Shown: positions 11,613 through 20,735 of the stretch, piece by piece
Numbering within the stretch: position 1 is the first letter of the stretch
How the letters are laid out: each line of letters starts with the position of its first letter
DNA from: Luidia sarsii
Lineage: Eukaryota; Echinodermata; Asteroidea; Paxillosida; Luidiidae
Length of the DNA: 64,000 bases
Direction: 5' to 3'
Assembly: GCA_949987565.1 (NCBI GenBank)
Contig: OX465107.1
Location: 8,354,721 to 8,418,720, forward strand
Made by a program: the position numbers and the translations under genes
Notes under the pieces: model-generated
What the model saw: only the letters and a program-made list of their open reading frames with translations
The model's database searches: none
Told to the model about the DNA's origin: nothing

Positions 11613-13534
11613 TCAATCGTCGTCCGCCACGATGCCGACACGCCGCCCGATGTGCTTCACGGTGACCACGAACTTCTTCATGATGAGCGCAATGCACATG
11701 GAGGTGACGGCCATGCCGACCAGCGTGTACAGGCAGCAGGCCAGCAGACTGTGGAGCTGGTCGGCCGGCACGTAGTCCCCGAACCCGATGGTGGTCAGGG
11801 TGATGAAGCAGAAGTAGAAAGACTCGAACAGGTTCCAGTTGTCTTGGATGAAGAAGAAGATAATGGCACCGATCGCGATGTAGCTGAAGAAGAAGGCCAG
11901 CACGGGTCCGATGGGGATCTCGGCCTGCTGGAGCGGGTCGGCGCCCGGGTCGTCCGTGTCCGTCGACTCCGTGTCGCTGCCGCCGAAGAGCGAGGTGCGG
12001 TCCGAGCCCAGCGGGGTGGCGCTGCCCGAGTCCTTGCCCCGCCGCCGCCGCGTCTGCTGCTGCTTGCGATTCCCGCGGCTGCTGCGGCTCCGCGTGCTGC
12101 TGCTCTCCGTGGTGCGGCGCCGGCGCTGGCCGCGCGGCGGCTGCTGGTGGTGGACGCGGTCGCGCACCACGCCGCGGTCGTACTCGCACAGGAGCCGCAC
12201 CTTCTCGTGCTTGAGCGCCGGGATGAGCGTGGTCAGGTCCTCCCGGCTGTTGCCGAAGTCCTTGTCGTACGTGGCCAGCCGCACGGCCGTCGTGGAGTCC
12301 AGGATCTTCAGCTGCTTGGAGTGGAGCGACCTCAAGGTCGGCGGCGACATGACGGGCCGCTTTGTTGTCCGTAGTTTCTTGGGCGTGCTCTTGCGCCGCT
12401 CCGCAGTTCTGGCGTCGGCGCCTTTCCTCGGCTTCTTGGCCGGCGCCTTCCTGGCGGCGGGCTCGGGCTCTTTCTTCGTCTTAACCTTGGCTTTCTTCTT
12501 GACCTTTGGCTCCTTGCCGCCGCGCTTCTTCTTCTTGGCCTTGTTCAGATCGGAGGCGCTGCCGGTGACCTCGGCGCAGAGGTCGTCCACGCTGTGCGAC
12601 TCCTTGGGCAGGAAGACGTCGTCCTCCCGCGGGGCCGCCTGCTCCTCGCCCTCCTCGGCGATGTCGTCCATGTTGAAGGAGATGGAGCGGCGCTCGTCCA
12701 TTTGGCGCAGCTCCATGCACGAGTACTGCCTGGGCGGCAGCCGCTTGTCGCAGTGCTCGCCCAGCGTGATGGACGACGACACGCGGCCCAGCTTCTTCTC
12801 GGCCTGCCCGGCCGCGGCGCCCTCTGCCGTCGGCGGTGCGCTCACCGCGGGCTCCTCCTGACACGCGGGGTAGTTGGTCGCGTACGGCTTGTAGCCCCGC
12901 GTGATCTCGAGCAAGAGCATGGACTGCACCTGCTCCAGCGTCCGGGGGCCGCTGGGTGGCGGCGGCGGCGGCGGGGTCGGCGGCGGGGCCAGGGCGGCGG
13001 TCTCGACCAGCTGCGGCGCCGGCACGGGCACGGGCTCGGGCTCGGGCTCCTCCAGGTCGCTCAGATCGTCGAAGTCGTCGTCCATGTCGGCTTTGGGCGC
13101 CTTGCCGCCGGCCGGCTGCGACTTGCCGCCGGAGGGGGGCGGGCCGACGGGGAACACGTCGGGCACGGACTCGGTGGGCGAGATGTTGAAGTGCACGGGG
13201 CCGGGCGGCGCCTCGGACATGTTGGGCTTGTCGGCCTCCTCCGAGAACCTGCCGGCGCTCATCTCGCGGGTGTCGGAGATCTTCTCCTCGATCTCGTTGG
13301 ACTCGTCGTAGGAGGGCGGCAGAGGCGGGTCGCTGCTGCGGATCAGCTCCATGTTGACGGCCATGGGCCGGCCCTCGCGGTAGGGCTCCGTGTCCACGCG
13401 GATGGTGGCCTGGCTGGCCGTCTTCTTGATGGCGCGCGACTTGCCGCTCTTGCTGCTCTTGCTGCCCTTGCTGCTCTTGCTGCTCCTGCTGCGGTTGGAT
13501 CGCGTCGACCTGGCCGAGTCCTTGCGGGCCATCG
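11613..13534 (-). CDS. K2P potassium channel, 3'-terminal coding exon (giant M2-M3 loop, M3, P2, M4)
   Basis: Terminal exon of a two-pore-domain K+ channel, a dimeric plasma-membrane leak channel. The open frame starts two bases before an ATG at 13532; the minus-strand acceptor (TTCGACAG, 13535-13542) shows that this Met is internal, not a start. Counting it as residue 1, the exon gives 639 residues and a TGA at 11613. Residues 1-538 are a hydrophilic cytoplasmic loop: Ser/Arg/Lys-rich start, PPSY at 72-75 (WW-domain ligand type), acidic 149-166, polyproline 182-193, RQYSCMEL at 268-275, RRSISF at 281-286, Lys-rich 331-355, basic 469-500. M3 is about 541-562, P2 selectivity filter TTIGFGD at 580-586 (11775-11795), M4 about 596-620, then a short tail ending VADDD. 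Length and layout (long M2-M3 loop, short C-tail) recall TRESK/KCNK18, but the loop is several times longer; invertebrate TWK channels are the alternative. Strong GC and CpG richness contrasts with the flanks. Confidence 0.93.
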
Positions 13535-13697
13535 CTGTCGAATAAGGGAGAACCGCTGTTAATTTGTGTGAACTCTTACAACGATCGTAGACTTTGAAAC
13601 TGAAACAAGAAGTGATAAGTTTGCGGTGGCACCTTGCAAAATTATCTGTCTCCTGAAGAGGAACAGAACATACTGTTCAAAACCTTGAGTTTCTCTG

Positions 13698-13795
13698 GTT
13701 CTTTTCAGAACCGCAAATACTCACAAAAGAGATTTCTGCATGGTGTTACCGCAAGCCTATTACTTATTCTGCTATTCTCACCATGAAAGCCTTAA
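13698..13795 (+). repeat. Fragment of hairpin MITE family (copy 2)
   Basis: Begins GGTTCTTTTCAGAACC, continues through ACTCACAAAAGAGATTTCTG and TTACCGCAAGCC, and ends TTCTGCTATTCTCACCATGA. This aligns with the right arm of the palindromic element at 23998-24190 and with 45880-45972. Only one arm is evident here. Confidence 0.6.
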
Positions 13796-13854
13796 ATTCC
13801 CATTAAACTGAAACAACTGAAACAAAAATCAACCAAACAAACAATATAAACTCT

Positions 13855-14095
13855 GACAAAAATGATCCATACCAACCTGATACAAAACTGTACAAAACCA
13901 GGCCAGACCAGACCGGTTCGGTCCGGACCAGACAGGACCGGTTCGGTCCAGACCGAACTGTACCGTACCGGACCAGATCATACCTAACCAAACCAAATTA
14001 ATCCAAACGGGACCATATCGAACCGAATTTAACCAAACCGAACAAAACCCAAGTCAACCCCAATCAAACTTGATTAGAGCTAACCAAACAAAAGA
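13855..14095. repeat. Decayed pentamer-type tandem repeat (ACCRN)
   Basis: Words such as ACCAG, ACCGG, ACCAA and ACCGA recur at 5-bp steps for about 240 bp, with locally palindromic GGACCGGTTCGGTCC-type blocks at 13913-13950. The repeat gives a short WSGPV/RTE-like open frame on the minus strand that I do not regard as a gene. It lies inside the last K2P intron. Confidence 0.6.
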
Positions 14096-14950
14096 AAGGT
14101 CAAAAACAAAGAGACAAAGTGTTCAAAATCGTTACGACTGCGAAATACGATTCGCAGTGCTTGACTCTGCGACGAATAATCGTTATGAACAACGCTCCAA
14201 TCCATGGAATGGCATTGGGGCATAGCGCCCTCTGGATTCTACGCCCCAATAGAAGGGCCCCAAATACACAACAGCGCCACCACTCGGATGCGAAGGGTCA
14301 TAATTATTAAACCAAACGTTGTGTGAACACTGAGTAGATTATAGCCTTCCATTATCTGACATTTACAATGCACCTTTTAAGATTTGCTATCATGCAAAAA
14401 AGTAATGATTTTTTTCTTGTTCTATTTGGGATGTCAGGTTTTACATACTCTGGATAGCGCTGTACAGTTTCGTGGGCTTTGGGTAAGTTCCTATTTGATT
14501 TATTCCTAACCTAGACGGTCGTGAGAATTGTTCCTTTGGTTTACATTTACTTATTGCATACAATGGAATACACTAACTTGATTGATTTATGCCTATTATT
14601 GACGCCTTCTCATATTCACGATAATCCTTTTGGACATGCTCCCAGTTAAATATTTAGGCCCATAGGGGGCGCTGTTTCCATGACATACAGAGACCCAGAC
14701 AACCCTATCGAAACTTGAAGGCTTCGGCTACAAGTAACTCACGGGCCTACGAAAGCACCATGTCTCTGAACCAAAGGCCGTACTCGAAGCTATTGGCTAC
14801 GTCTGGAAATAACACACGAGCCCATTTGATATTAAGGGTAGCCTCTGGGAAACCTCCTCCGATGTTTCCTGTGCAATTAAAAGACGTAGCCCAATGAATT
14901 CACGCGCAGCCACACCACTCCCCCACCCTCCCAAGCCCCGTCAACCTCAC

Positions 14951-15181
14951 CTCGTCGCCTGGCCATCTTCCGAGCCCGTTTTCTGGAGCGTCTCTGTCGA
15001 CAGCGCATGCGCACTCGCTGGCACAGCCTGCTGGTGTACATGATGTAGAGTAGTCTGGCCACGTTGGCTAGCACCCGACCCACGTTCGTGAGCACGAGCA
15101 GCATCAGGGGTATGCCGCCCAGTGCGTACAGTATGCAGAAGATCTGGCCGGGAATGGTGACGGGGGCGATGTGTCCATAAC
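14951..15181 (-). CDS. K2P potassium channel, internal coding exon (end of P1 filter, M2, start of loop)
   Basis: A 231-bp exon with acceptor CTCTGAAG ending at 15182 and donor GTGAGG at 14950-14945. It opens with two bases of a split Gly codon, so the intron interrupts the first Gly of the pore signature (G)YGHIAP. As I recall, this phase-1 intron position in the P1 GYG codon is conserved across K2P genes. The exon encodes 76 full codons. Residues 1-6 complete the first selectivity filter and 11-46 are M2, with the family-typical LYALGGIPLMLLVLTNVG. Residues 51-76 are extremely basic (SRLCQRVRMRCRQRRSRKRA and on), starting the cytoplasmic loop. M1, the extracellular cap and the rest of P1 must lie on further 5' exons (above 15181 or beyond the window); I could not find them. 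The M2 sequence resembles TRESK and invertebrate TWK channels. Confidence 0.93.
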
Positions 15182-16061
15182 CTTCAGAGAAAGACGAAAA
15201 AGTGCAGATGAACCAACAGATTGAAGCTACTAACTCAGATATGGCCTTCCCCTAAAACCTCGACCACGGATGGATTTCACAAAGCCTCATACGATACATC
15301 GTAACTCAACTTACGATAAATAACCCATCGTAAATTGTGATACACCATAATGGTTTCGGTAGATCGCTCATCATCTTGATCGCATTGATCGCAAGTTAAG
15401 ATAAGTTTAGTGAAATCGACCACAGGGCTAGGGCTAGGGCTGAGGCGCAGACAAACGTCTTCCCACTTAATTCAGTAACTCTGATTACAGTTTTCACGCT
15501 TTGTTTTCTTCCTCTTCTTCCAAGAAAAAAATACTGTTAAAAGTCGTGGGGGTTGAAAAGCCAGAGAGGTATGGGACTTTGCCTTGACCCTGCCCCATGC
15601 AGTCTTGACACTCAGTCTATTCTATGTCACATTCCGTCCTCCCCGAAGTCTCGAAGACCGTAGGCAGCCACGGATTAGGCCTTCAGCCCTCTCCTACACC
15701 TACCCCTGTTCACTGCATCTCCCAGAGCCTTGTCCACCCACACCTCTGCGACTTTGCTCACCTTTTCTCTACCGGAAGGCTATCAAAAAGATCATTTCAC
15801 TGACGTTGCTGTCGACATTGAGACACATTTCCACTTCCCATCCCATAATTTGTTATAAGAGAGATATGTTGCAAGTCGGAAATTGAGTCCGTTTCGCCGC
15901 CATACCGGAAGTCAGAGCAGCTGGCGCAACTGATATACTGTCTGCAAGCCCAACGTTTCTATGAACCGGAAGCCCAACCTGAGTTCAGCTTTTGGGAATG
16001 GGTACGCGAGGCACTGGTAACATAGACACACCAGACACTAGGGATTAGTCGTCACAAGACC
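15182..16061 (-). other. K2P upstream intron, proximal part
   Basis: Sequence directly upstream (minus sense) of the P1/M2 exon. The acceptor polypyrimidine tract is at 15184-15200. A TIR-bearing MITE lies at 15263-15423, followed by a (GGGCTA)3 run near 15425-15441. No further K2P exon can be identified here. Confidence 0.5.
15263..15423. repeat. MITE with GATTTCAC termini and CGTAAGTT-type interior
   Basis: The left side has GGATTTCACAAAG and the right side TTTAGTGAAATCGACC. These are imperfect inverted termini around an interior of inverted CATCGTAA / TTACGAT and GATCGCAAGTTAAG words. CGACCAC flanks on both sides (15263-15269 and 15417-15423) and may be a 7-bp target duplication. A decayed relative appears near 59760-59895, ending TTTCTGAAATCC. 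Superfamily not assigned. Confidence 0.6.
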
Positions 16062-16395
16062 TGTTTCTGTCTCTGTCCCTGTCTCTGCTCATATCTCTGC
16101 CTGTGCCTGTGCCCCTGCCCCTTCCCCTGCCTCTACCTCTGCCCCTGCCCCTCCCCTGCCCCTGCCCCTGCTCCTGCCCCTGCTCCTGCTCCTGCCCCTC
16201 CCCTGCCCCTGCCCCTGCCCCTCCCCTACCCCTCCCCTGCCCCTCCACTGCCCCTGCCCCTGCCCCTGTCCCTGCCCCTGCCCCTGCCCCTAGCTGTCCC
16301 TGCCCCTGTCCCTGCCCCTGCCCCTGCCCCTAGCTGCCCCTGCCCCTGCCCCTGCCCCTGCCATTGCTCCTGCCCCTGCCCCTGCCCCTGCCCCT

Positions 16396-16427
<32 letters not shown>

Positions 16428-16506
16428 CTCTGCCTCTGCCTCTGCCTCTTCCTCTGCCTCTGCCTCTGCCCCTGCCCCTGCCCCTGCCTCTGCATCAGCC
16501 TCTGCC
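16062..16506. repeat. (CCCCTG)n / (CCTCTG)n hexanucleotide array
   Basis: About 445 bp of hexamers. The left part is mainly CCCCTG/CTCCTG and the centre-right part a homogeneous block of CCTCTG (about 16404-16470), then CCCCTG again. The plus strand is almost pure pyrimidine plus G. Open frames encoding Pro-Leu or Gln-Gly/Arg-Gly dipeptides on either strand are by-products. Confidence 0.92.
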
Positions 16507-17530
16507 CCACTATCCTATCGATCAGTGGTGTGCATCCTTGCATACCGGCTCCGTTTTTATGGGCCTACTTTTGTACAGCGGCCCCTCGTTACCGTTTCTA
16601 CGGCTAGGCAACAGCTGCGACCTACATGTCCCCGATTCCTGTGCTTTTCAATAACAGCAGGCGATGTTCTGATTTGAAACACGTCTCAGGTTCCCCCCTC
16701 TCATTCCCAGAGGGTATGGTCCTGGTCGTACCACTCCATAGCTATTGTGGCTTTCCTTGGGTTTGTTTTTACCCTCTGGGGTCCGGTAAACGATAGTCGG
16801 GTGGCCCCTCGCTACCACGGAGTCGTGTGTAGTTAAATGAGGGTTAATACTGCGCGTAGTTGCCCTATACATGACGCTCCCGGTCATTCCCGCCGACTGC
16901 ACTGGACTTTTTATTTCCACCTACCCCAACCCTCCCCCGTCCTCCCCCCAAAAAAAACTCCTCGCCGACATTCCCAGCGGTGCCAGTGCCTTCTAATTAC
17001 CCCGGCAGTTCTCGTAAACACTGAGTCTATTCGTGATTTGGTTTGGGACACGCTGGAATCTTGGCCACCCTCGGACTTCGCACGATTTCTTGGTACCTAT
17101 GTATTTACGGCGCATTGCCATGTTTCCTGGATCACATGATTATAAAGGAGGAGGAGGAACTGGAGGAGACTTTGATATTGCCCTTTTCATAGGAGGTAAT
17201 GTTTTTAATGGTTGGAGTTTGTCCCTATTCTATTACAAAATGAAACCACGAAGAAGCGTGTTGGCAGGATTTATGGGCAACTCGGCTCAAACAAAGTATC
17301 GGGATCCAAATAGTTTAGAGGCAATGGCTGAGAAACAATATCAATCACTCGTTCGTTTGCGGAGGCAGTCATTTTTGTTTAACGTTTTGCGCTCCAAAAA
17401 TAGTAGAGGGCGTGACGCTTGGATCCTAACGGGACTTTGTGGCTTTGGGAAAGGTCCTGCTAGCATCGAATCGTCACTCAGGTCTCCTGCATCTATGAGA
17501 TTTTCATTTGGGTCATTTAAGTCAGTTGGC
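16507..17530. other. No gene recognised
   Basis: Unique-looking sequence. A 221-codon plus-strand open frame (17033-17698) is the longest non-repetitive one outside the K2P gene. It runs through a hairpin and into the TTAA MITE at 17579, has no recognisable domain, and is probably fortuitous. Confidence 0.45.
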
Positions 17531-17563
17531 ACTGTTACGCACATCATTGCTGTGCGTAACAGT
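17531..17563. repeat. Perfect 13-bp-stem hairpin
   Basis: ACTGTTACGCACA (17531-17543) and its exact reverse complement TGTGCGTAACAGT (17551-17563) flank the 7-base loop TCATTGC. It ends 15 bp before the TTAA of the adjacent MITE. Function unknown. Confidence 0.9.
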
Positions 17564-17578
17564 ATACAATGTACTCTA

Positions 17579-17940
17579 TTAAAGGCCCTATACACCATTG
17601 GTAAAGGTCAAAAGATTGCCACAGTTTGTGTGTTAAACCATAAAACATTTTTAAAAAAAAGCAATACTGCGAAGGTTTTAGCTCAGATGGTAATCTGAGA
17701 ATGTAGAAAGATGCAAAAAAACCGTCACGGTTTATGCATCGTTCTGTAGTGTTCTCGCGAGTAATAAACTATTTGTCGATGTTTGCGAGAAGATTTCTCG
17801 AAAAGTACCGTATCCCAAATCGTACTATTACAACATGTGAATTATATCATGACCATCTACAAACTGTGTAAATTTCAATGAAACATCTGGACATCGATGT
17901 TTTCCGATCATACCAATCTTGTAGGCCTATTGGGCCTTAA
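17579..17940 (+). repeat. TTAA-flanked MITE, full-length copy (copy 2)
   Basis: A 362-bp element bounded by TTAA at 17579-17582 and 17937-17940. Left terminus TTAAAGGCCCTATACACCAT; the right terminus in reverse complement begins TTAAGGCCCAATAGGCC and shares ATTGGTA. The interior matches the copy at 37297-37651 almost throughout, for example AAAAGATTGCCACAGTTTGT and AATAAACTATTTGTCGATG. It contains TAGCTCAGATGGTA at about 17678, which resembles a tRNA A box. No transposase frame, so it is non-autonomous. A piggyBac-type origin is inferred from the TTAA target alone. Confidence 0.75.
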
Positions 17941-19218
17941 GTAATGATATACGCAACTTTAAACCAGCACATCCTATCCAGCGAGCCCAGGTATTTTTTT
18001 TTGTTTTTTGGGGGAGGAGGTTTCTGATGAACTTCTACTGGGTTACACTGAGTGTGTTTGACACAGTTATCACGCTTGACGGATCATTGGCCCATTGCTC
18101 GTATAAAAAGAGAAGTGGCTCTAAAACGCAAGGCAAGCACAGTACACGGCTCAGCCCCCAGCACACCTCCCTCAGCCAAATCCCTGCTGAGAATAAAACA
18201 GTCCTGGTAATGGCACAAATGTATGTCATATGTGCCAATGAAAACACACCACACAACACACCCGCAAAGGATGGCAAAACAAAACACTGCTTCTTAGGTT
18301 TGATGAGCAATGTTGGGAGTGTGTGGTTGATTTTAACCGGCAGAAACCAGGAATTAGCTTGGATTGAGAATTAACGTCACCAGTTGATATCCCTACCAAC
18401 GTCGGACAAGACATTCCCTGAAATCTTGGCCAGTATTGGTTTTCGTCCACAGTGTATCATGCTCTCAGCTAATTTGCCACCGTCGGTATTAGCGGTATAA
18501 GCGATACCGATTCCTTGAAATGTATGTGGCCAATTTTCTTTTTTAGGCAGGTCTCACCTCGGGCTATTTACCGACTAAAGAGGCTGACAATGACATTACA
18601 GAGATAGGCCTACAGAGGCTGGGAGTCGCCTATCCCAGTGGGACTCAATTTGGGTTGTGAGGAAGGAGTGGGAAGGGATTGACCGAGACGCGCAGCCTCA
18701 AACACCCGCCCACCCTGCTCAGACTAAATTGAATTTTCTCTACAGTCCCGGGGTAATTTCCAGAAATATAAAAGAAGAGTGAGTCCGGATAATTCACCCC
18801 AGCGAGTCGACAGAACTGTTGGCAGTGTGCGGCAAGTCCATATTGTCGGACTTTTCAAATCCAGATTTTTTTTTTAATAAAGTGCAGATGACTTGATTAA
18901 GTGCAGTGTGTTTTTTTGCGTGCGCGGGAAGGAGTTGCAGATTGAATAAAGTGTGTTGCTGTAAGAGAGCGGACGGCTGGACCTCGCAGCTAACAGTACT
19001 GGCGGCCGGATCGGGCCTCTCTCACGGCGCTAGTAAATTGGTGTAATCCAGGCAAGGCAAGCCCCCCCCCCCCTCCTCCTCTTTCTCTCCTCTCCTAGTC
19101 TAACATCCCACCCTCCCCACCCCCACGCAAACAGATACACGGTGTCGCAGCTGCCATTGGAGGACCCCTGCAAGATTGGAAATCAATCACTTTTTGTACG
19201 TGTCTGCGTGGGGGAAAG
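17941..19218. other. No gene recognised
   Basis: Unique-looking sequence with a 115-codon plus-strand frame of no recognisable type (18027-18374). A C-run followed by CT-rich sequence sits at 19062-19098. Nothing else is supportable. Confidence 0.45.
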
Positions 19219-19660
19219 TTGGCCGAAAGTTTCTTCTCCTTCACCTTCTCCTTCTCCTTCTCCTCTTTCTCCTCCTTCTCCGTCTCATTCTCATTCTCCT
19301 CATCCTCCTTATCCTTCTCCTTCTCCTTCTCCTTCTCCTTCTCCTTCTCCTTCTCCTTCACCTTCTCCTTCTCCTTCTCCTTCTCCTTCTCCTTCTCCTT
19401 CTCCTTCGCCTTCTTCTTCTCCTCCTTCTTCTCCTTCTCCTTCTCCTTCTCCTTCTCTTTCTCCTTCTCCTTCTCCTCCTCCTTCTCCTTCTCATCCTCC
19501 TTATCCTTCTCCTTCTCCTTCTCATTTTTCTTCTCCTTCTCCTTCTCCTTCTTCTTCTCCTTCTTCTTCTCCTTCTCCTTCTCCTTCTCCTTCAATCTTC
19601 TTCTTCTCCTCCTTTTCTTCGTTTTCATTCTCTTTTTCCTCCTCTTCCTCATCCTTCTTC
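19219..19660. repeat. (CTTCTC)n polypyrimidine hexamer array
   Basis: About 440 bp in which the plus strand is essentially pure C/T (CTTCTC, with CTCCTC and CATTCTC variants). The minus strand is the corresponding GAGAAG polypurine strand. Because the unit is a multiple of three, every frame stays open and gives Lys-Glu, Ser-Pro, Leu or Phe-Ser repeats. These are artefacts. Such mirror-rich tracts can form triplex DNA. Confidence 0.95.
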
Positions 19661-20424
19661 TATGTTGTACAATAACGTATATCTCTATTAAGGGGCAACC
19701 ATGTTTTGTCGTATGCGTATGTATATTTCATTGATCCGCATGTTGTACTTCTATTGCTGTGTAGTGTGTATAATTATATGTTTGGAATATGTTGTGAGTC
19801 GCCTAAAGAGCAGACAACTGGACGGTTGGTTATCATGCATGAAAATGCAAACCGAATTCAGTTAAAAATTTACGACAGGATAGGCCTAGGGCCTATATCT
19901 CAAAATTCAAAGCCAGAAGTGGCTGGAGGACAAGTAGCCAGAAAGTCAATTCCATTCGATTACAATTCACTCCCAGCACATTTACCACGCCGCGACCGGC
20001 ATTGAATTGGTATAGCGTTTATTTGTATTGCCGATCGTACGGTTTGTTGTGGTTGGAACTATTTTCGGCACTCCCGCGCGCCAATACGACCAGCGCAGTG
20101 TTTATTACACACTCGCAACGCCCCAGCACGCGCTGCACACGCGCGTAGGAATAACAGATGGTGTTTGCCCGAACCACGGCGGGGCGGTGCAGTCTGTATT
20201 GATACAGATGGTTTGGTATAACGAGGGGGAGCGCTGGTCATGATTGCCCGACCGTTTGCGTCTTGGGAACGAGGGAAACTATGACGTGGACGCCCGGCTT
20301 GCCTCGACGCTCGCCCGTGTAACACGAACTCTAGCTATTTTCCACGCCTAATCTCGGATCATCGCTTGTCTGCTTATAGCATTAAGGCTAGTCACTTATT
20401 TATCAAGTCTCCAGTGGGTTTCTG
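19661..20424. other. No gene recognised; CpG-rich patch
   Basis: 20030-20330 is markedly CpG-rich with NRF1-like alternating GCGC/CACGCG words (CACGCGCTGCACACGCGCG region near 20128-20146). It could be a promoter or enhancer, but I see no TATA box or adjacent coding exon. Confidence 0.35.
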
Positions 20425-20735
20425 GTGAGAGAGATTGCGAGAGAGCGAGAGAGATGGGGACAGGGAGGGACAGAGACAGACAGGGGGAGAGAGCCCGATA
20501 TAGATAGATGGAAAGATATGAAGAGACAGGCAAAAAGACAGAGATACACAGACAGAAAGATGCAGAAAGACAGAGAGACAGAGAGAGGTACATAAAGAGA
20601 AACAAACAGAAAAGGTAGACAGACAGACAGTTACATAGAACGACAGTGCGAAAGACAGAGAGTCAGACGGAGGGAGATGTGGAAAGACAGAGGAGGACAA
20701 ACAGACGGAGAGAGTCACACAGACAGTGACTCAAA
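20425..20735. repeat. Degenerate GA/GACAGA polypurine repeat
   Basis: About 310 bp dominated on the plus strand by GAGAGA and GACAGA words with interspersed variants. It is the reverse-strand counterpart of the CTCTGT array at 24.8 kb but more decayed. Minus-strand frames full of Leu/Ser/Cys are by-products. Confidence 0.85.

Larger units (their letters stand above)
13535..14950 (-). other. Last intron of the K2P gene
   Basis: A 1416-bp phase-1 intron. Minus-strand donor GTGAGG at 14950-14945 follows CGACGAG; acceptor CGACAG ends at 13535. Joining the flanking exons makes a GCG (Ala) codon and keeps the frame: ...ARRR-A-MARKDS... The intron holds a hairpin-MITE fragment (13698-13795) and a pentamer-based repeat (13855-14095). 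Confidence 0.88.

Noticed and set aside
11568..13562. Open frames of 268, 316, 322, 136 and other codon lengths on the plus strand, and shifted minus-strand frames of 198 and 127 codons, over the K2P exon
   Set aside because: They are shadows of the GC-rich K2P coding exon, which depletes stop codons in other frames. None has a recognisable domain.
17033..17698. 221-codon plus-strand open frame
   Set aside because: Runs through a 13-bp hairpin and into a TTAA MITE. No domain, and composition like flanking DNA.
19095..19734. Lys/Glu-rich 185-codon frame and overlapping Ser-Pro, Leu and Phe-Ser frames
   Set aside because: Translation of the CTTCTC array in different frames. No splice or start context.
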